Shown piece after piece: positions 52,414-60,998 of a stretch of DNA of 64,000 nt. The first letter of the stretch is position 1; the number at the start of each line of letters is the position of its first letter. The notes under the pieces were generated by a model. It made no database searches and was not told the origin of the DNA. It saw only the letters and a program-made list of their open reading frames with translations. Origin of the DNA: CALAGB01 sp963713965 (lineage in GTDB: Bacteria; Chloroflexota; Chloroflexia; Thermomicrobiales; Thermomicrobiaceae). The position numbers were made by a program, and so were the translations under genes. The stretch is from the NCBI GenBank assembly GCA_963713965.1, contig OY970217.1, positions 2,170,001 through 2,234,000 of the forward strand, in the 5' to 3' direction.

Positions 52414-52767
52414 ATGGCCCAGTATCCGATCGTTCACGTCGAGATACCTACCACCGATCGGGAGGCGTCTGGCAAGTTCTACTCAGAGCTTTTCGGATGG
52501 GAAGTACAACAGCATCCGGAGATGAGCTATGCCACCTTCGCTGCTGAGGGTGGACCAGGCGGCGGTTTCCCCACGATTGACGGCCAGCTGGTGAAAGCCG
52601 GCGAAATCAAGGTCTACGTTGGCGCTTCAGACATCGAAGAGACCTTGCAGCGCGCCAACGCGCTTGGCGCTCAGACACTGGTCGAGAAGATGGAGATCCC
52701 AGGCTATGGGTTCTTCGCATTCTTCATGGACCCATTTGGCAACGCAATCGGCCTTTTCTCGATGTAG
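52414..52767 (+). CDS. VOC-family protein (CFP30-like)
   Basis: Glyoxalase-fold protein of 117 residues: YPIVHVEIPTTDREASGKFYSELFGWEVQ, then IKVYVGASDIEETLQRANALGAQTL, ending FFAFFMDPFGNAIGLFSM. Two VOC modules are expected from a dimer. The metal ligands His (in VHVEI) and Glu are partly conserved. The substrate is unknown. The start ATG 52414 has an AAAGGAGC site, and the gene has a strong promoter. Confidence 0.9.
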   Translation: MAQYPIVHVEIPTTDREASGKFYSELFGWEVQQHPEMSYATFAAEGGPGGGFPTIDGQLVKAGEIKVYVGASDIEETLQRANALGAQTLVEKMEIPGYGFFAFFMDPFGNAIGLFSM

Positions 52768-52823
52768 CACCCCAGCACTCAGCGTATCCCCCGGCACGCT
52801 GATGCGATCTCCCCTCCTCTGCC

Positions 52824-53486
52824 TCAGCGCCCGCCCCATCCACTTCGTGGGTGTATGGTGGGCGCGGCCCCGTCTTCATCCGACTCGACACCGATACCCG
52901 ACCAGACCGTGTCGACCAATCGCTGCAGTCGCTGCGGCAGATCGATGACGTCGAGTCGCTGAAATAGGACCTTGAAGACAGCCGTCCCCGCGATCATGTC
53001 CATCACGAGATCGATGTCGGCGTCGGTCCGCACGTCGCCCCGGGCGATGCCGCGGCGCAGCAGTTGCCGGCCAATCTCCTGGCGTTTGGCGATCAGATTG
53101 TTCCAGACGATCTCCATCAGCTCTGGGTCGCTCACTGCGGCGCCCGCCACCCGGCCGATCATTGGGCCGAGGACTGTGGAGGTCGAGACGCGTCCGAAAT
53201 CCTGCACCAACGCCAGCAAATCGTCGCGCGTGCTGCCGGTATCCGGCGCACGCACGTCGTCATCGATCGAGGAGAGCGCCGCGGCAACCAGTTCCCGCTT
53301 GGAGGACCAGCGGCGATAGATTGTCGCCTTGCCTGCCCCGGCCCGCGCCGCTACCCCCTCGATGCTCATGCCGTCGAACCCATGCTCCACCAGCAGTTGC
53401 AGCGTCGCGTCCAGGATGGCCCGGCGGGCTTTGTCGCTGCGCGGGCGGCCTGGACTACGCGTCGTCGACTGGCGTTGCCCGCTCAT
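52824..53486 (-). CDS. TetR-family regulator of the adjacent MFS pump
   Basis: TetR-type repressor of 220 residues. The N-terminal HTH is RRAILDATLQLLVEHGFDGMSIEGVAARAGAGKATIYRRWSSKRELV. The C-terminal domain resembles TetR_C_16/C_11-type effector domains (DVRTDADIDLVMDMIAGTAVFKVLF). Its ATG overlaps the stop of the MFS gene by four bases, so it is translated after the pump and probably represses it until a drug-like ligand binds. The likely operator is in the MFS promoter at 55063-55087. Confidence 0.9.
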   Translation of the reverse strand: MSGQRQSTTRSPGRPRSDKARRAILDATLQLLVEHGFDGMSIEGVAARAGAGKATIYRRWSSKRELVAAALSSIDDDVRAPDTGSTRDDLLALVQDFGRVSTSTVLGPMIGRVAGAAVSDPELMEIVWNNLIAKRQEIGRQLLRRGIARGDVRTDADIDLVMDMIAGTAVFKVLFQRLDVIDLPQRLQRLVDTVWSGIGVESDEDGAAPTIHPRSGWGGR

Positions 53487-55048
53487 TGAGGAGTTCCGCT
53501 CCACTCCATGGCGGGCTCGTTCTCGATAGGGATCTCCTCTCCCTCTTCTTCTGGCTCGCGGGCAGGAAGGAAGGCGAGCGAGATAAGCGCGCCAAAGAGG
53601 GCCACGCCCGCGGCGGCCACCAGCGTGACGTCCATGCCATGGATGAAGGCACTGTTTGCGCCGGACATCAGCAGGTTGCCGTCGAACCCACCGACCTGCT
53701 GGGCCACTTGCGCCGCCGCGCCGATGGAGTCGCGTACCATCGCCTCCTGCGCTGGTGGCAGGGCTGAGGCGACATCACCGATGCGACTGCTATACGCGGT
53801 CGACAGGATGCTGCCGAGCACGGCCACGCCCAATGCGCCACCCACCTGGCGGGTGGTGTCGTTCATGGCGGAGCCGACCCCAGCATTGGCACGCGGCACA
53901 GAGCCCATGATCGAGTCGGTAGCGGGCGCCATGGTCAGGCCCATGCCCAGGCCAATGATGGGGATGCTGAAGCCGATCAAGGCGTAGCCGCTCGTTGCTG
54001 TCGCGCGGGACATGATGAAGAGTCCAATGGCCACGATCGACAGTCCACCGGCAACCACCACCTTGGAGCCGAGCAGTCGCACCAGCCGCACGCTCGCAGG
54101 GGCGCCGATGAGAATGCCAAGCGCAACCGGCGTGATGCGGATGCCCGCCTGAAGCGTGCTGAATCCCAGCACTACCTGCAGATACTGCGTCAGGAAGAAC
54201 ATCGAGCCGAAGAGGGCGAAGAAGACCAGCGCGATAGAGAGGCTGGCCGCCGAAAAGCGCGGATTGCGGAAGAAGCGCAAATTGAGCATCGGTCTTGGGT
54301 TGCGCCGCTCCCATAGAGCAAATGCTGCCAGCAGTAGGGTACCGGCGACGAACGCGACCCAGCTACGTAGGCTGAGCCAGCCGTAGTTTGGAGCCTCGAT
54401 GATGCCGTAGAGGAGCACGCCCAGCCCGGCAATCGAGAGGACGGCGCCGATCGGATCGAGCGATGCGTGCTCCGGATCTTTGGATTCCGGTACCAGGAAG
54501 AATCCAGCGATCAACGCCACGGCGATGATGGGCACGTTGACCAAAAAGACCGAGCCCCACCAGAAGTGCTCAAGAAGCCAGCCACCGATAACCGGCCCGA
54601 GCGGAATAGCGACTCCGGCCGTCGCGGTCCAGATGGCAATGGCTCGACCGCGCTCCTTCGGTGGGAAGATGTTGGTCAGGATCGAAAGGGTCGACGGCAT
54701 GATGAAGGCGCCACCGAAGCCCATCAGCGCGCGGCTGGCGATCAACTGCGCGCCCGAGCCCGAATAGGCCGAGAAGAAGGAACCCAGCACGAAGACCAAC
54801 ATGCCGAAATTGAGGGCTCGCTTGCGACCGAAGCGATCGCCGAGGCTGCCGGCCGTCAGCAGCATTCCGGCGAAGACCAGGACGTAAGAGTCGACGATCC
54901 ATTGCAGCTCACTGGCGGATGCCGACAAATCCTTGACCAACGTCGGCAGCGCGACGTTGAGCACGGTGTTGTCCAGTCCGATGACCAGCAAGCTTGCGCA
55001 GAGGACGATCAGTGTCCACCATCTGCGCTCGTACGATTCTGGTTCCAT
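53483..55048 (-). CDS. DHA2-type MFS drug exporter (EmrB/QacA-like)
   Basis: Major-facilitator exporter of 521 residues with about 14 hydrophobic segments. Motifs: VIGLDNTVLNVALPTLVKDL (motif D1, LDxTVxNVALP) in helix 1, GSLGDRFGRKRAL (motif A), and WTATAGVAIPLGPVIGGWLLE (motif C). It exports cationic or amphipathic drugs by proton antiport. The start ATG 55048 has a GGAGAGG site. It is the first gene of a two-gene unit with the TetR regulator; a promoter and operator-like palindrome are directly upstream. Confidence 0.92.
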   Translation of the reverse strand: MEPESYERRWWTLIVLCASLLVIGLDNTVLNVALPTLVKDLSASASELQWIVDSYVLVFAGMLLTAGSLGDRFGRKRALNFGMLVFVLGSFFSAYSGSGAQLIASRALMGFGGAFIMPSTLSILTNIFPPKERGRAIAIWTATAGVAIPLGPVIGGWLLEHFWWGSVFLVNVPIIAVALIAGFFLVPESKDPEHASLDPIGAVLSIAGLGVLLYGIIEAPNYGWLSLRSWVAFVAGTLLLAAFALWERRNPRPMLNLRFFRNPRFSAASLSIALVFFALFGSMFFLTQYLQVVLGFSTLQAGIRITPVALGILIGAPASVRLVRLLGSKVVVAGGLSIVAIGLFIMSRATATSGYALIGFSIPIIGLGMGLTMAPATDSIMGSVPRANAGVGSAMNDTTRQVGGALGVAVLGSILSTAYSSRIGDVASALPPAQEAMVRDSIGAAAQVAQQVGGFDGNLLMSGANSAFIHGMDVTLVAAAGVALFGALISLAFLPAREPEEEGEEIPIENEPAMEWSGTPQ

Positions 55049-55062
55049 GTACCTCTCCAATT

Positions 55063-55116
55063 ACGAAACGATACGTTCTCGTCTCGTAGTATAACAGTCG
55101 TGAGTTCGTCTAGCAA
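55063..55116 (-). promoter_or_regulatory. MFS promoter with TetR-operator candidate
   Basis: On the minus strand TTGCTA (55116-55111), 17-bp spacer, TATACT (55093-55088). An imperfect palindrome ACGAAAC-N11-GTCTCGT (55063-55087) overlaps the transcription start. It is well placed for repression by the TetR protein of the same operon. Confidence 0.65.
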
Positions 55117-55205
55117 GAGGGTACGGCGGGAATCGTACGCCGTCAGCGTGCGCTATGCTGGGGGCGAAGACGATCAGGACACGACCAACAAAGGAGGCGC
55201 CCCGC

Positions 55206-55619
55206 ATGTTTTCTGAAGCCGAGCGAGAGTTGCTCGATCTGCCGGCCTTTGCCTCCCTGTCGACGCTCCTGCCGGACGGCACGCCGCAGATGACAGTGAT
55301 GTGGTACTGGCTTGTGGGCGACGAGATCCACATGATCACGCCCGCGTCGACGCGCAAAGCGCGCAACCTGGCGCATGACGGCCGCTCCGCGATCGTCGTC
55401 AGTGATCCAAATAGTGGCTATCGCTACGTCGAGATGCGGGGACACATTGAGTGTCGGCGCGATCCGGAGGCGATTCGACAGGCGCTGTTGGGCATCGCGA
55501 CACGTTATATCGGTGCCGAGCGGGCCGTGCCGTACACCGACGCGCGCGATCCGAGCCAACGCGTGCTGATGGTCTTCCATCCCGAGCACGTTCACGGCCA
55601 TTTTGCCAACAAGCCGTAA
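55206..55619 (+). CDS. PPOX-class split-barrel F420-dependent enzyme (TIGR03618-like)
   Basis: Flavin/F420-binding split-barrel protein of 137 residues: LLDLPAFASLSTLLPDGTPQMTVMWYWLVGDEIHMITPASTRKARNLA, then RGHIECRRDPEAIRQALLGIATRYIG. The pattern fits the TIGR03618 F420 group rather than pyridoxamine oxidase. The substrate is unknown. The start ATG 55206 lies after AAAGGAGGC. With the TIGR03557-like enzyme it is the second hint that the organism makes F420. An IS lies 28 bp after the stop. Confidence 0.88.
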   Translation: MFSEAERELLDLPAFASLSTLLPDGTPQMTVMWYWLVGDEIHMITPASTRKARNLAHDGRSAIVVSDPNSGYRYVEMRGHIECRRDPEAIRQALLGIATRYIGAERAVPYTDARDPSQRVLMVFHPEHVHGHFANKP

Positions 55620-55654
55620 GCCCACGGTCTGTACGGGCGACGCATGCTGTCATG

Positions 55655-55722
55655 AGAAGATAGAGGGAGCAGAGGAACGCGAAAGGAAGAGGGAGCAGGA
55701 GGGGGATCAGAAAGAAGGAGTC
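55655..55722 (+). other. Polypurine leader of the IS
   Basis: Nearly every base on the plus strand between the left IS end and the transposase start is A or G (about 68 nt with only a few C or T). Such strand asymmetry can favour triplex or R-loop structure. Confidence 0.6.
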
Positions 55723-55726
55723 ACCC

Positions 55727-56934
55727 ATGGAGTCCCTCGCACACAAGCCAACGCGGAGCGAGACGGACGTGGCCGCTCGACAGCAGATGGTGGCATGGGC
55801 CGAGCAGGGCTGGACGTACGCGGCGATTGCGGCGGCGCTCGGGTGCAGTCTCTGGACGGTAGGGCGGTGGATCCGGGCCGCACGACGCGGCGGGGACGCG
55901 GCTCTCGGCTATAAGAGTCGCCGGCCGCACACCCCGCATCCGTTGACGACCTCCGTGGCCATCCAAGAGCGCATCCGGGCCATTCGCCAGGCGCATCCGG
56001 GCTGGGGACCGCGGCTCATCCGCCGGCAACTGGCGTGCGAGGAGTCCCCCACGCTGCCCTCGGAGGTCACCATTCGGCATTGGCTGCGCATCCAGGGCTT
56101 CCCCACGCTCCGTCCCGCCGCGACCAAACCGCTTGGTTGGTCCACCCCACCGCCCGAACCGGGACCGATCTGGCAAGCGGACTTCAAACAAAAAGGGGGG
56201 TCTCGTATCTAACGGTGGTCGTCGGACCGCGGGGAGGACCGGCATTGCTGGCCGAGCCGGTCACCGGCGAGCGGACGGCCGAGGTGGTGGCGCGGCTGGC
56301 GCGGCTGCTGGCCCAGCGCGGGGAGCAGCCCGCTGAGGTGCAAACCGATCGCGGCGCGTGCTTTGTGGGGGCGGACGGGGGCAGCCGGGCGGCGGTACCG
56401 GGTCGCCTGACCTTGTGGCTCTGGGGATTCGCGATCAGACATCGGATCTTGCCACCGGGCAAGCCGTATCGCAATGGCGCGGTGGAACGCTTCAACGGAG
56501 CGATTGAACGGAATTGGCAGGGCGAAACGGACGGGCTCGCGGCACTCCAAACGGTCTGGAATCATGGGAAGCCAGCGGGGAATACGGGGCGCGTCTATCC
56601 GGGACGGGCGGGCTTCCAGATGGAGCAGGTGTGGACGGGGCTTGCCACTGTCCGCGTCAAACGCCGCGTCAATGACCAGGGACGGCTCAGTCTGTGGGAT
56701 CGACCGGTCTCCATTGGACAGGCGGCCGCCGGGACCGAGGTGGTGGTGACGTTTGACACGGAGCGACGCATGGTGGTGATTCGCGACAAACGGGACCGGC
56801 TGATCGCTGAGCGCGCCCTCACATGGCTGACCATGGACTGGTTGTGGGACGGCGTGGATCCCGATCCACGCCCATGCCCGTGCCGCATGGCACCTCCAGC
56901 TTTCGACATCGCGGCCAGCTCTATGTTTCGATGA
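55727..56934 (+). pseudogene. DDE transposase, two frames joined at an A5G6 run
   Basis: The first frame (55727-56212) holds an N-terminal HTH (WTYAAIAAALGCSLWTVGRWIRAARRGG), a second DNA-binding part (GWGPRLIRRQLACEESP) and the first catalytic Asp (PIWQADFKQK). The second frame, entered in -1, continues VSYLTVVVGPRGGPALL, with the second Asp in VQTDRGACF and the Glu in NGAVERFNGAIERNW, and ends at 56934. The switch must occur at AAAAAGGGGGG (56190-56200). Programmed -1 frameshifting, transcriptional slippage, a true 1-bp deletion or a homopolymer sequencing error would all look like this. The start ATG 55727 has an AAGGAG site. Confidence 0.8.
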
Positions 56935-56996
56935 CAGCATGCGTCGCCCACCACGTCATCGCGCCCGAATCCCCATGGAGAGGCGACCGAGAGCCT

Positions 56997-57389
56997 CTAG
57001 CGCGGCGCGGCGACGACTTCGATCTCGACGAGATAATCGGGATGCGCCAGACGGGAGATCACCGCCAGAGTGCTTGCTGGCACGTGCCCGATCGGAGCGA
57101 AGACGCGATCACGCACTTCGCGAATGGCCGGGAGATGATCGGGGTTGGTGATCAGGATGTTCATCTTGCCGATACGATCGAGTCCCGAACCGCACGCAGT
57201 CAAGACCGCCTCGAGATTACGGTAGATCTGCTCGGCCTGCGCCTTGGGATCCCCTTTGCCGACGATCTCTCCCTGCTGGTTTTGAGCGACCTGTCCCGAG
57301 ACGAAGACTAAATCGCCCATGCGTACGGCGTGGGAGTAACCGCGAGTTGAGTGTACACCAGCCGGGTTGTCGAAGATGTGGAACTCCAT
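56997..57389 (-). CDS. ridA: RidA-family enamine/imine deaminase
   Basis: YjgF/YER057c/UK114 protein of 130 residues: MEFHIFDNPAGVHSTRGYSHAVRMGDLVFVSGQVAQNQQGEI and LDRIGKMNILITNPDHLPAIREV. The usual catalytic Arg of RidA (in R-T/S-x-V near the C-terminus) is not obvious, so it may belong to a Rid subgroup with a different activity. The trimer is cytoplasmic. The start ATG 57389 has an AAAGGGG site. It lies 32 bp after the PIG-L gene and is probably cotranscribed. Confidence 0.85.
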   Translation of the reverse strand: MEFHIFDNPAGVHSTRGYSHAVRMGDLVFVSGQVAQNQQGEIVGKGDPKAQAEQIYRNLEAVLTACGSGLDRIGKMNILITNPDHLPAIREVRDRVFAPIGHVPASTLAVISRLAHPDYLVEIEVVAAPR

Positions 57390-57420
57390 AATTCCCCTTT
57401 CTTGCGCGTTCACCGCGTCC

Positions 57421-58194
57421 TCAGTCCTGATCCCCCGTGAGGAGACTGGTCAGCCGCAATCCCGGCGGCACTTCAGGCCACGCGCGAAAGAGCGTGGCGA
57501 CCGTCTCCGGCTGCTGGCTGAGCTGCTCGGAGCGCTCACGCGCGTCCTTGATGTGTCGCGCATGGAACAGGAGCGCTTCCAGCTTGACGCCCGAGGTTCC
57601 GTTGACGTCGATCCAGGTGTTGGGCTGTCCGTCCGGTAGCTCTTCCACATTGAACTGGCGTGCCCGGTCGGGCCGCACCGCATCGTAATAGAGCTCGCGC
57701 ACTCCGGCACCCTCGGCACGGGCCCGATGGAAGGCGGCAGTCGTCGCGCGCGAGATGACCTGATGATCGGGGTGACCGGTGATGCCACCCGGCCCGAAGG
57801 TGAAGATGATCTCCGGCGCATACCGGTTGATGGCGGCGAAGATGAGCGCCTCGATCTGTTCCTCCGGAACTTCACTCAACGAACCGTCGGCATAGCCCAG
57901 TAGTTCGATACCGGCATAGCCGATTACCGCAACGGCGTCGCGCAAATCCTCCTCACGCAGTCTGGCGAGGGACGGGCCGCTGGCGCGCACTCCCGCGATC
58001 GGTTCTCCCTGCTCACCGCGCGTGGCGAAGACGCCGTGGATGACGGCGCCCCGCCGAGCATACTTCGCCAGCACGGCGGCTGGACCAAAGCTTTCGTCGT
58101 CTGGATGCGCGTAGACGGTGAGTATGCGAGGCGAAAGTAGTGCCGCGTGTACAGGCTCCATGAGAGAGTCAGTCATCTGCTCCGTTATCCCCAT
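57421..58194 (-). CDS. PIG-L family deacetylase (BshB/MshB-like)
   Basis: LmbE-type zinc deacetylase of 257 residues. The zinc motif AHPDDESFG is near residue 30 and the second metal-binding histidine in GHPDHQVISR. It removes an acetyl group from a GlcNAc-containing compound, as in bacillithiol/mycothiol synthesis or lincosamide-type conjugates. No glycosyltransferase of those pathways is near. The start is ATG 58194. It is first of a two-gene unit with ridA and divergent from the BtuF-like operon. Confidence 0.88.
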   Translation of the reverse strand: MGITEQMTDSLMEPVHAALLSPRILTVYAHPDDESFGPAAVLAKYARRGAVIHGVFATRGEQGEPIAGVRASGPSLARLREEDLRDAVAVIGYAGIELLGYADGSLSEVPEEQIEALIFAAINRYAPEIIFTFGPGGITGHPDHQVISRATTAAFHRARAEGAGVRELYYDAVRPDRARQFNVEELPDGQPNTWIDVNGTSGVKLEALLFHARHIKDARERSEQLSQQPETVATLFRAWPEVPPGLRLTSLLTGDQD

Positions 58195-58304
58195 TAATCG
58201 CGTTTCAACGGTTGGCGCTGTAGCGCCTCGGCTCGAAACGGCACCGGGCTACAGTATGATTGCGAGTACGTGAACCGGTTCCATCCCACTGAAAGGATGC
58301 CAGA

Positions 58305-59246
58305 ATGCGGATCGTCTCGCTCCTCCCAAGCACGACCGAGATCTGCTACGCACTTGGCTTGGGAGACCAGCTCGTCGCCGTCACGCACGAGTGCGACTTT
58401 CCAGCGACAGCTCGGCAAAAACCGCAGATCACCCGCAACGTCCTTCCAGCCGACGTAACCGAAAGCGCCGAGATCGACCGTCTGGTTCGGGAACGCCTGA
58501 GCCGCGGCGAAGCGATCTACGAGTTCGACGTCGAGCTCCTCACCCAGCTCAAACCTGACCTCATCCTGACGCAGGAGCTCTGCCCGGTCTGCGCCGTCTC
58601 CTACGAGGATGTGCTGCAAATCGCACGCACGCTGCCACGCCAACCACAGGTCCTCTCGCTCGAGCCGTCGACCGTCGACGGCGTGCTCGATTCGATCGTC
58701 GCCGTCGGCAAGGTGGCGAGCCGTGAGCGCGTAGCTGATGCGGTGGTCCGAGCACTACGTCATCGCGTTGACTGGATCGGTCGCCGCATCGAGGCCGCCG
58801 CGGGCTCTACCCGGCGTATCGTCTGCCTCGAATGGCTTGATCCGCTGATGGTCGGCGGCCACTGGGTGCCGGAAATGGTGACGCTCGCGGGTGGACAGGA
58901 CGTGCTGGGAACGGCTGGCGGACGCTCGGTTTACGTCGACTGGGAGCAGATCGTCCAGGCGGCTCCCGACGTGCTGATTTTGATGCCCTGTGGCAATGGG
59001 CTGGACCACACCGTTGCCGAAGCTGAGAAGCTTCGCGAGCTTCCTCGCCTGGATGCCATCCCCGCCGTGCGCAACGAGCAGGTCTACGCCGTGGACGGCT
59101 CGAGCTACTTCAACCGGCCAGGTCCGCGCCTGATCAACGGGATCGAGGTCCTGGCCGAGATCCTGCATCCCGAGGTCTTCGGCGGTATCGCGCCGCAGAA
59201 CGCCATGCAGCCGGTACAGCTGTTGCACCACGAATCGCTGCGATGA
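58305..59246 (+). CDS. BtuF-like corrinoid/iron-chelate-binding protein without signal peptide
   Basis: Class III periplasmic-binding fold protein of 313 residues: RIVSLLPSTTEICYALGLGDQLVAVTHECDFP, LKPDLILTQELCPVCAVSYED, IVCLEWLDPLMVGGHWVPEMV, PDVLILMPCGNG. These are BtuF/FepB family features. The sequence starts directly with the first beta strand, with no signal peptide or lipobox, so it should be cytoplasmic. Such proteins are often called cobalamin-binding. The start ATG 58305 follows GAAAGGATG. Its stop overlaps the start of an ECF-type S component by four bases, supporting a role in vitamin uptake or handling. Confidence 0.85.
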   Translation: MRIVSLLPSTTEICYALGLGDQLVAVTHECDFPATARQKPQITRNVLPADVTESAEIDRLVRERLSRGEAIYEFDVELLTQLKPDLILTQELCPVCAVSYEDVLQIARTLPRQPQVLSLEPSTVDGVLDSIVAVGKVASRERVADAVVRALRHRVDWIGRRIEAAAGSTRRIVCLEWLDPLMVGGHWVPEMVTLAGGQDVLGTAGGRSVYVDWEQIVQAAPDVLILMPCGNGLDHTVAEAEKLRELPRLDAIPAVRNEQVYAVDGSSYFNRPGPRLINGIEVLAEILHPEVFGGIAPQNAMQPVQLLHHESLR

Positions 59247-60091
59247 CGGGTCGTCGCCGACCGTCCTTCTTGGTGGTCTTGGCCAGCATCGTCGGTGGAA
59301 TGACGATCCTCTATCCGTTCCTGCTTCCATTGATGGGGCAGCAGGATCGACTCGCCCAACGTGGCGTGGATGTGCCGCTCCTCTTCGCGATCCTGAGCGG
59401 CATCTGCCTGCTGACCATCCTGGTCCAGATTCAGCAATCGACCAGCGGGCCCGGGGCGTCCGAATCGAAGCTGGTTGCGCTGCTCGGCGTACTGGTCGCG
59501 ACCGACGCCGCCTTACGCCTGATCCCGACCGTGCTGGGCGCCTCGCCCATATTCCTGCTGATCATCCTGACAGGCTTCGCCTACGGTGCCGACTTCGGCT
59601 TCCTGATGGGCTCCCTCACGCTCCTCGTTTCCGCCTTCATCACGGGCGGTATCGGGCCCTGGCTCCCGTTCCAGATGCTCTGTGCCGGTTGGATCGGGCT
59701 GACTGCCGGACTCCTGCCGCGCAGCGGCGTGAAGCGAGAGATCGCCATGCTGGCCCTCTTCGGGGCCGTCTGGGGATTCCTCTTCGGCGCCATCATGAAC
59801 CTGTGGGAGTGGCCCTTCGCCGCTCCAGGGCTGCAGGAGCAGGTCGGACTCTACTGGGCTCCCGGGATGAACCTTTGGCAGACGCTGCACACCTACGCCC
59901 ACTACTATCTGGTCACGTCGCTGATCTACGATCTCTTCCGCGCGGTCGCCAACGTCGCCCTGGTCCTCCTGCTGGCGCGTCCGGTCTTATTGCTGCTCGA
60001 TCGCTTCCGAGAACGCTTCAGCTGGCAGGCGTGGACACCGTTTGAAGCGGGAGCCGAGGGGACCGTCTCGGCGGCTACGCAAGACGCCTGA
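59243..60091 (+). CDS. ECF transporter S component-like membrane protein
   Basis: Membrane protein of 282 residues with six or more hydrophobic segments (LVVLASIVGGMTILYPFLL; LLFAILSGICLLTILVQI; LVALLGVLVATDAALRLIP; IFLLIILTGFAYGADFGFLMG; LFGAVWGFLFGAIMNLWEW). The GFAYGADFGFLMGSLTLLVSAFITGGIGPWLPFQM region is typical of ECF S components for cobalamin-like substrates. It would capture the vitamin and dock onto an EcfAT module, which is not in this window. The start is ATG 59243, overlapping the BtuF-like gene by four bases. Confidence 0.8.
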   Translation: MTGRRRPSFLVVLASIVGGMTILYPFLLPLMGQQDRLAQRGVDVPLLFAILSGICLLTILVQIQQSTSGPGASESKLVALLGVLVATDAALRLIPTVLGASPIFLLIILTGFAYGADFGFLMGSLTLLVSAFITGGIGPWLPFQMLCAGWIGLTAGLLPRSGVKREIAMLALFGAVWGFLFGAIMNLWEWPFAAPGLQEQVGLYWAPGMNLWQTLHTYAHYYLVTSLIYDLFRAVANVALVLLLARPVLLLLDRFRERFSWQAWTPFEAGAEGTVSAATQDA

Positions 60092-60176
60092 GACGGATCA
60101 ACCGAGGGCTGTCGGAGACCATCGTGACTGACCTTGAGCGGATCGTTTGTCATTCAACTGGAAGGACTCCAGAAGC

Positions 60177-60998
60177 GTGACCGAAGTCGAATCGCCATCG
60201 CTTATCGAACGCATCCTGGCCATGCTCGAAGAATCCGGAAAAGACCTCGGCAATCTGACCGAGCACGACCTGGCTCCGCTCGATCAGTTCCACAACGGCG
60301 GTACCTGGGCGACGCGCAAGCTGATGGGTCTGGCCGAGATACCGCAGGGGTCGCACGTGCTGGACGTCGGCGGCGGGATTGGCGGCCCGGCGCGCACGCT
60401 GGCGCGCGAATTCGGCGTCAAGGTCACCGTCCTTGACCGCTCCAGCGACTTCTGCCTCGCGGGCGCCAGGCTCACCAGCATGATCGACACGAGCAGCCCC
60501 GTCCGCTTCGTCTGCGGAGATGCGCTCGCGCTTCCGCTGGCGGACGCCAGTGTGGATGCCATTCTGCTGCAGAACGCGGCCATGAACATTGCCGATCGAA
60601 CGCTGCTTACCACGGAGCTGTTTCGTGTGCTGCGACCGGGCAGACGTCTGGCGTTGCAAGAAGTGACGACTGGGCCGGTCGAGCCGGTGCGTTATCCGAC
60701 ACCCTGGGCGGTCGATGAGACTGAAAGCTTCCTACTCAGCTCCGCGGATGCCCAGGCGGCGTTGTTTGGAGCTGGTTTTCGCACTCTTCACTGGTTGGAC
60801 GCCAGCGGGCTGATCCAGTCCTGGGTCAAGGCACGCATCGGCAGCAGTCCGGGCAAGCCTCCACTGCCACCGATGACCGCGTTCACCATACCCGAGCAGT
60901 GTGACGAGGCAATCGCGAACATGTGGCGCAATTCAGAGGAGCGCCGCACGCTGACGATCTGGGCAGTCCTCGAAAAACCAGAAGGAGCATCAGCTTGA
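60177..60998 (+). CDS. Class I SAM-dependent methyltransferase in the BtuF-like operon
   Basis: Methyltransferase of 273 residues with motif I HVLDVGGGIGGPARTLARE, the acidic loop VTVLDRSSD, motif II CGDALALPLADASVDAILLQ and motif III VLRPGRRLALQEV. This is the sterol/gamma-tocopherol methyltransferase-like group (Methyltransf_11). The substrate is unknown. The start is placed at GTG 60177 after GGAAGG; a TTG at 60147 is an alternative. Its stop overlaps the TTG start of the PLP decarboxylase, so the methyl acceptor may be the decarboxylation substrate or product; this is inference. Confidence 0.85.
   Translation: MTEVESPSLIERILAMLEESGKDLGNLTEHDLAPLDQFHNGGTWATRKLMGLAEIPQGSHVLDVGGGIGGPARTLAREFGVKVTVLDRSSDFCLAGARLTSMIDTSSPVRFVCGDALALPLADASVDAILLQNAAMNIADRTLLTTELFRVLRPGRRLALQEVTTGPVEPVRYPTPWAVDETESFLLSSADAQAALFGAGFRTLHWLDASGLIQSWVKARIGSSPGKPPLPPMTAFTIPEQCDEAIANMWRNSEERRTLTIWAVLEKPEGASA

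Larger units (their letters stand above)
55648..56936 (+). mobile_element. IS481-like insertion sequence
   Basis: 1289-bp element bounded by TGTCAT at the left and ATGACA at the right. The inner ends continue as imperfect inverted repeats (left TGTCATGAGAAGATAGAG; right complement TGTCATCGAAACATAGAG). Flanking GCATGC copies are the target duplication. It encodes one DDE transposase in two frames. TGT...ACA termini and the transposase layout fit the IS481 group; the family name is a judgement by eye. Confidence 0.8.
55635..56949. repeat. GGGCGACGCATGCGTCGCCC palindrome, copy 3, split by an IS
   Basis: The left part GGGCGACGCATGC (55635-55647) and the right part GCATGCGTCGCCC (56937-56949) rejoin to the full palindrome if the IS and one GCATGC are removed. 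GCATGC is thus the 6-bp target duplication. Confidence 0.8.

Noticed and set aside
58195..58304. Cobalamin riboswitch before the BtuF-like gene
   Set aside because: The gap is only 110 bp and the conserved B12-box was not found; only a TGTAGC/GCTACA pairing is seen.
60923..60994. Longer start for the PLP decarboxylase
   Set aside because: The upstream extension overlaps the methyltransferase and lacks family similarity; TTG 60995 has an AAGGAG site and a TTGA stop-start overlap.
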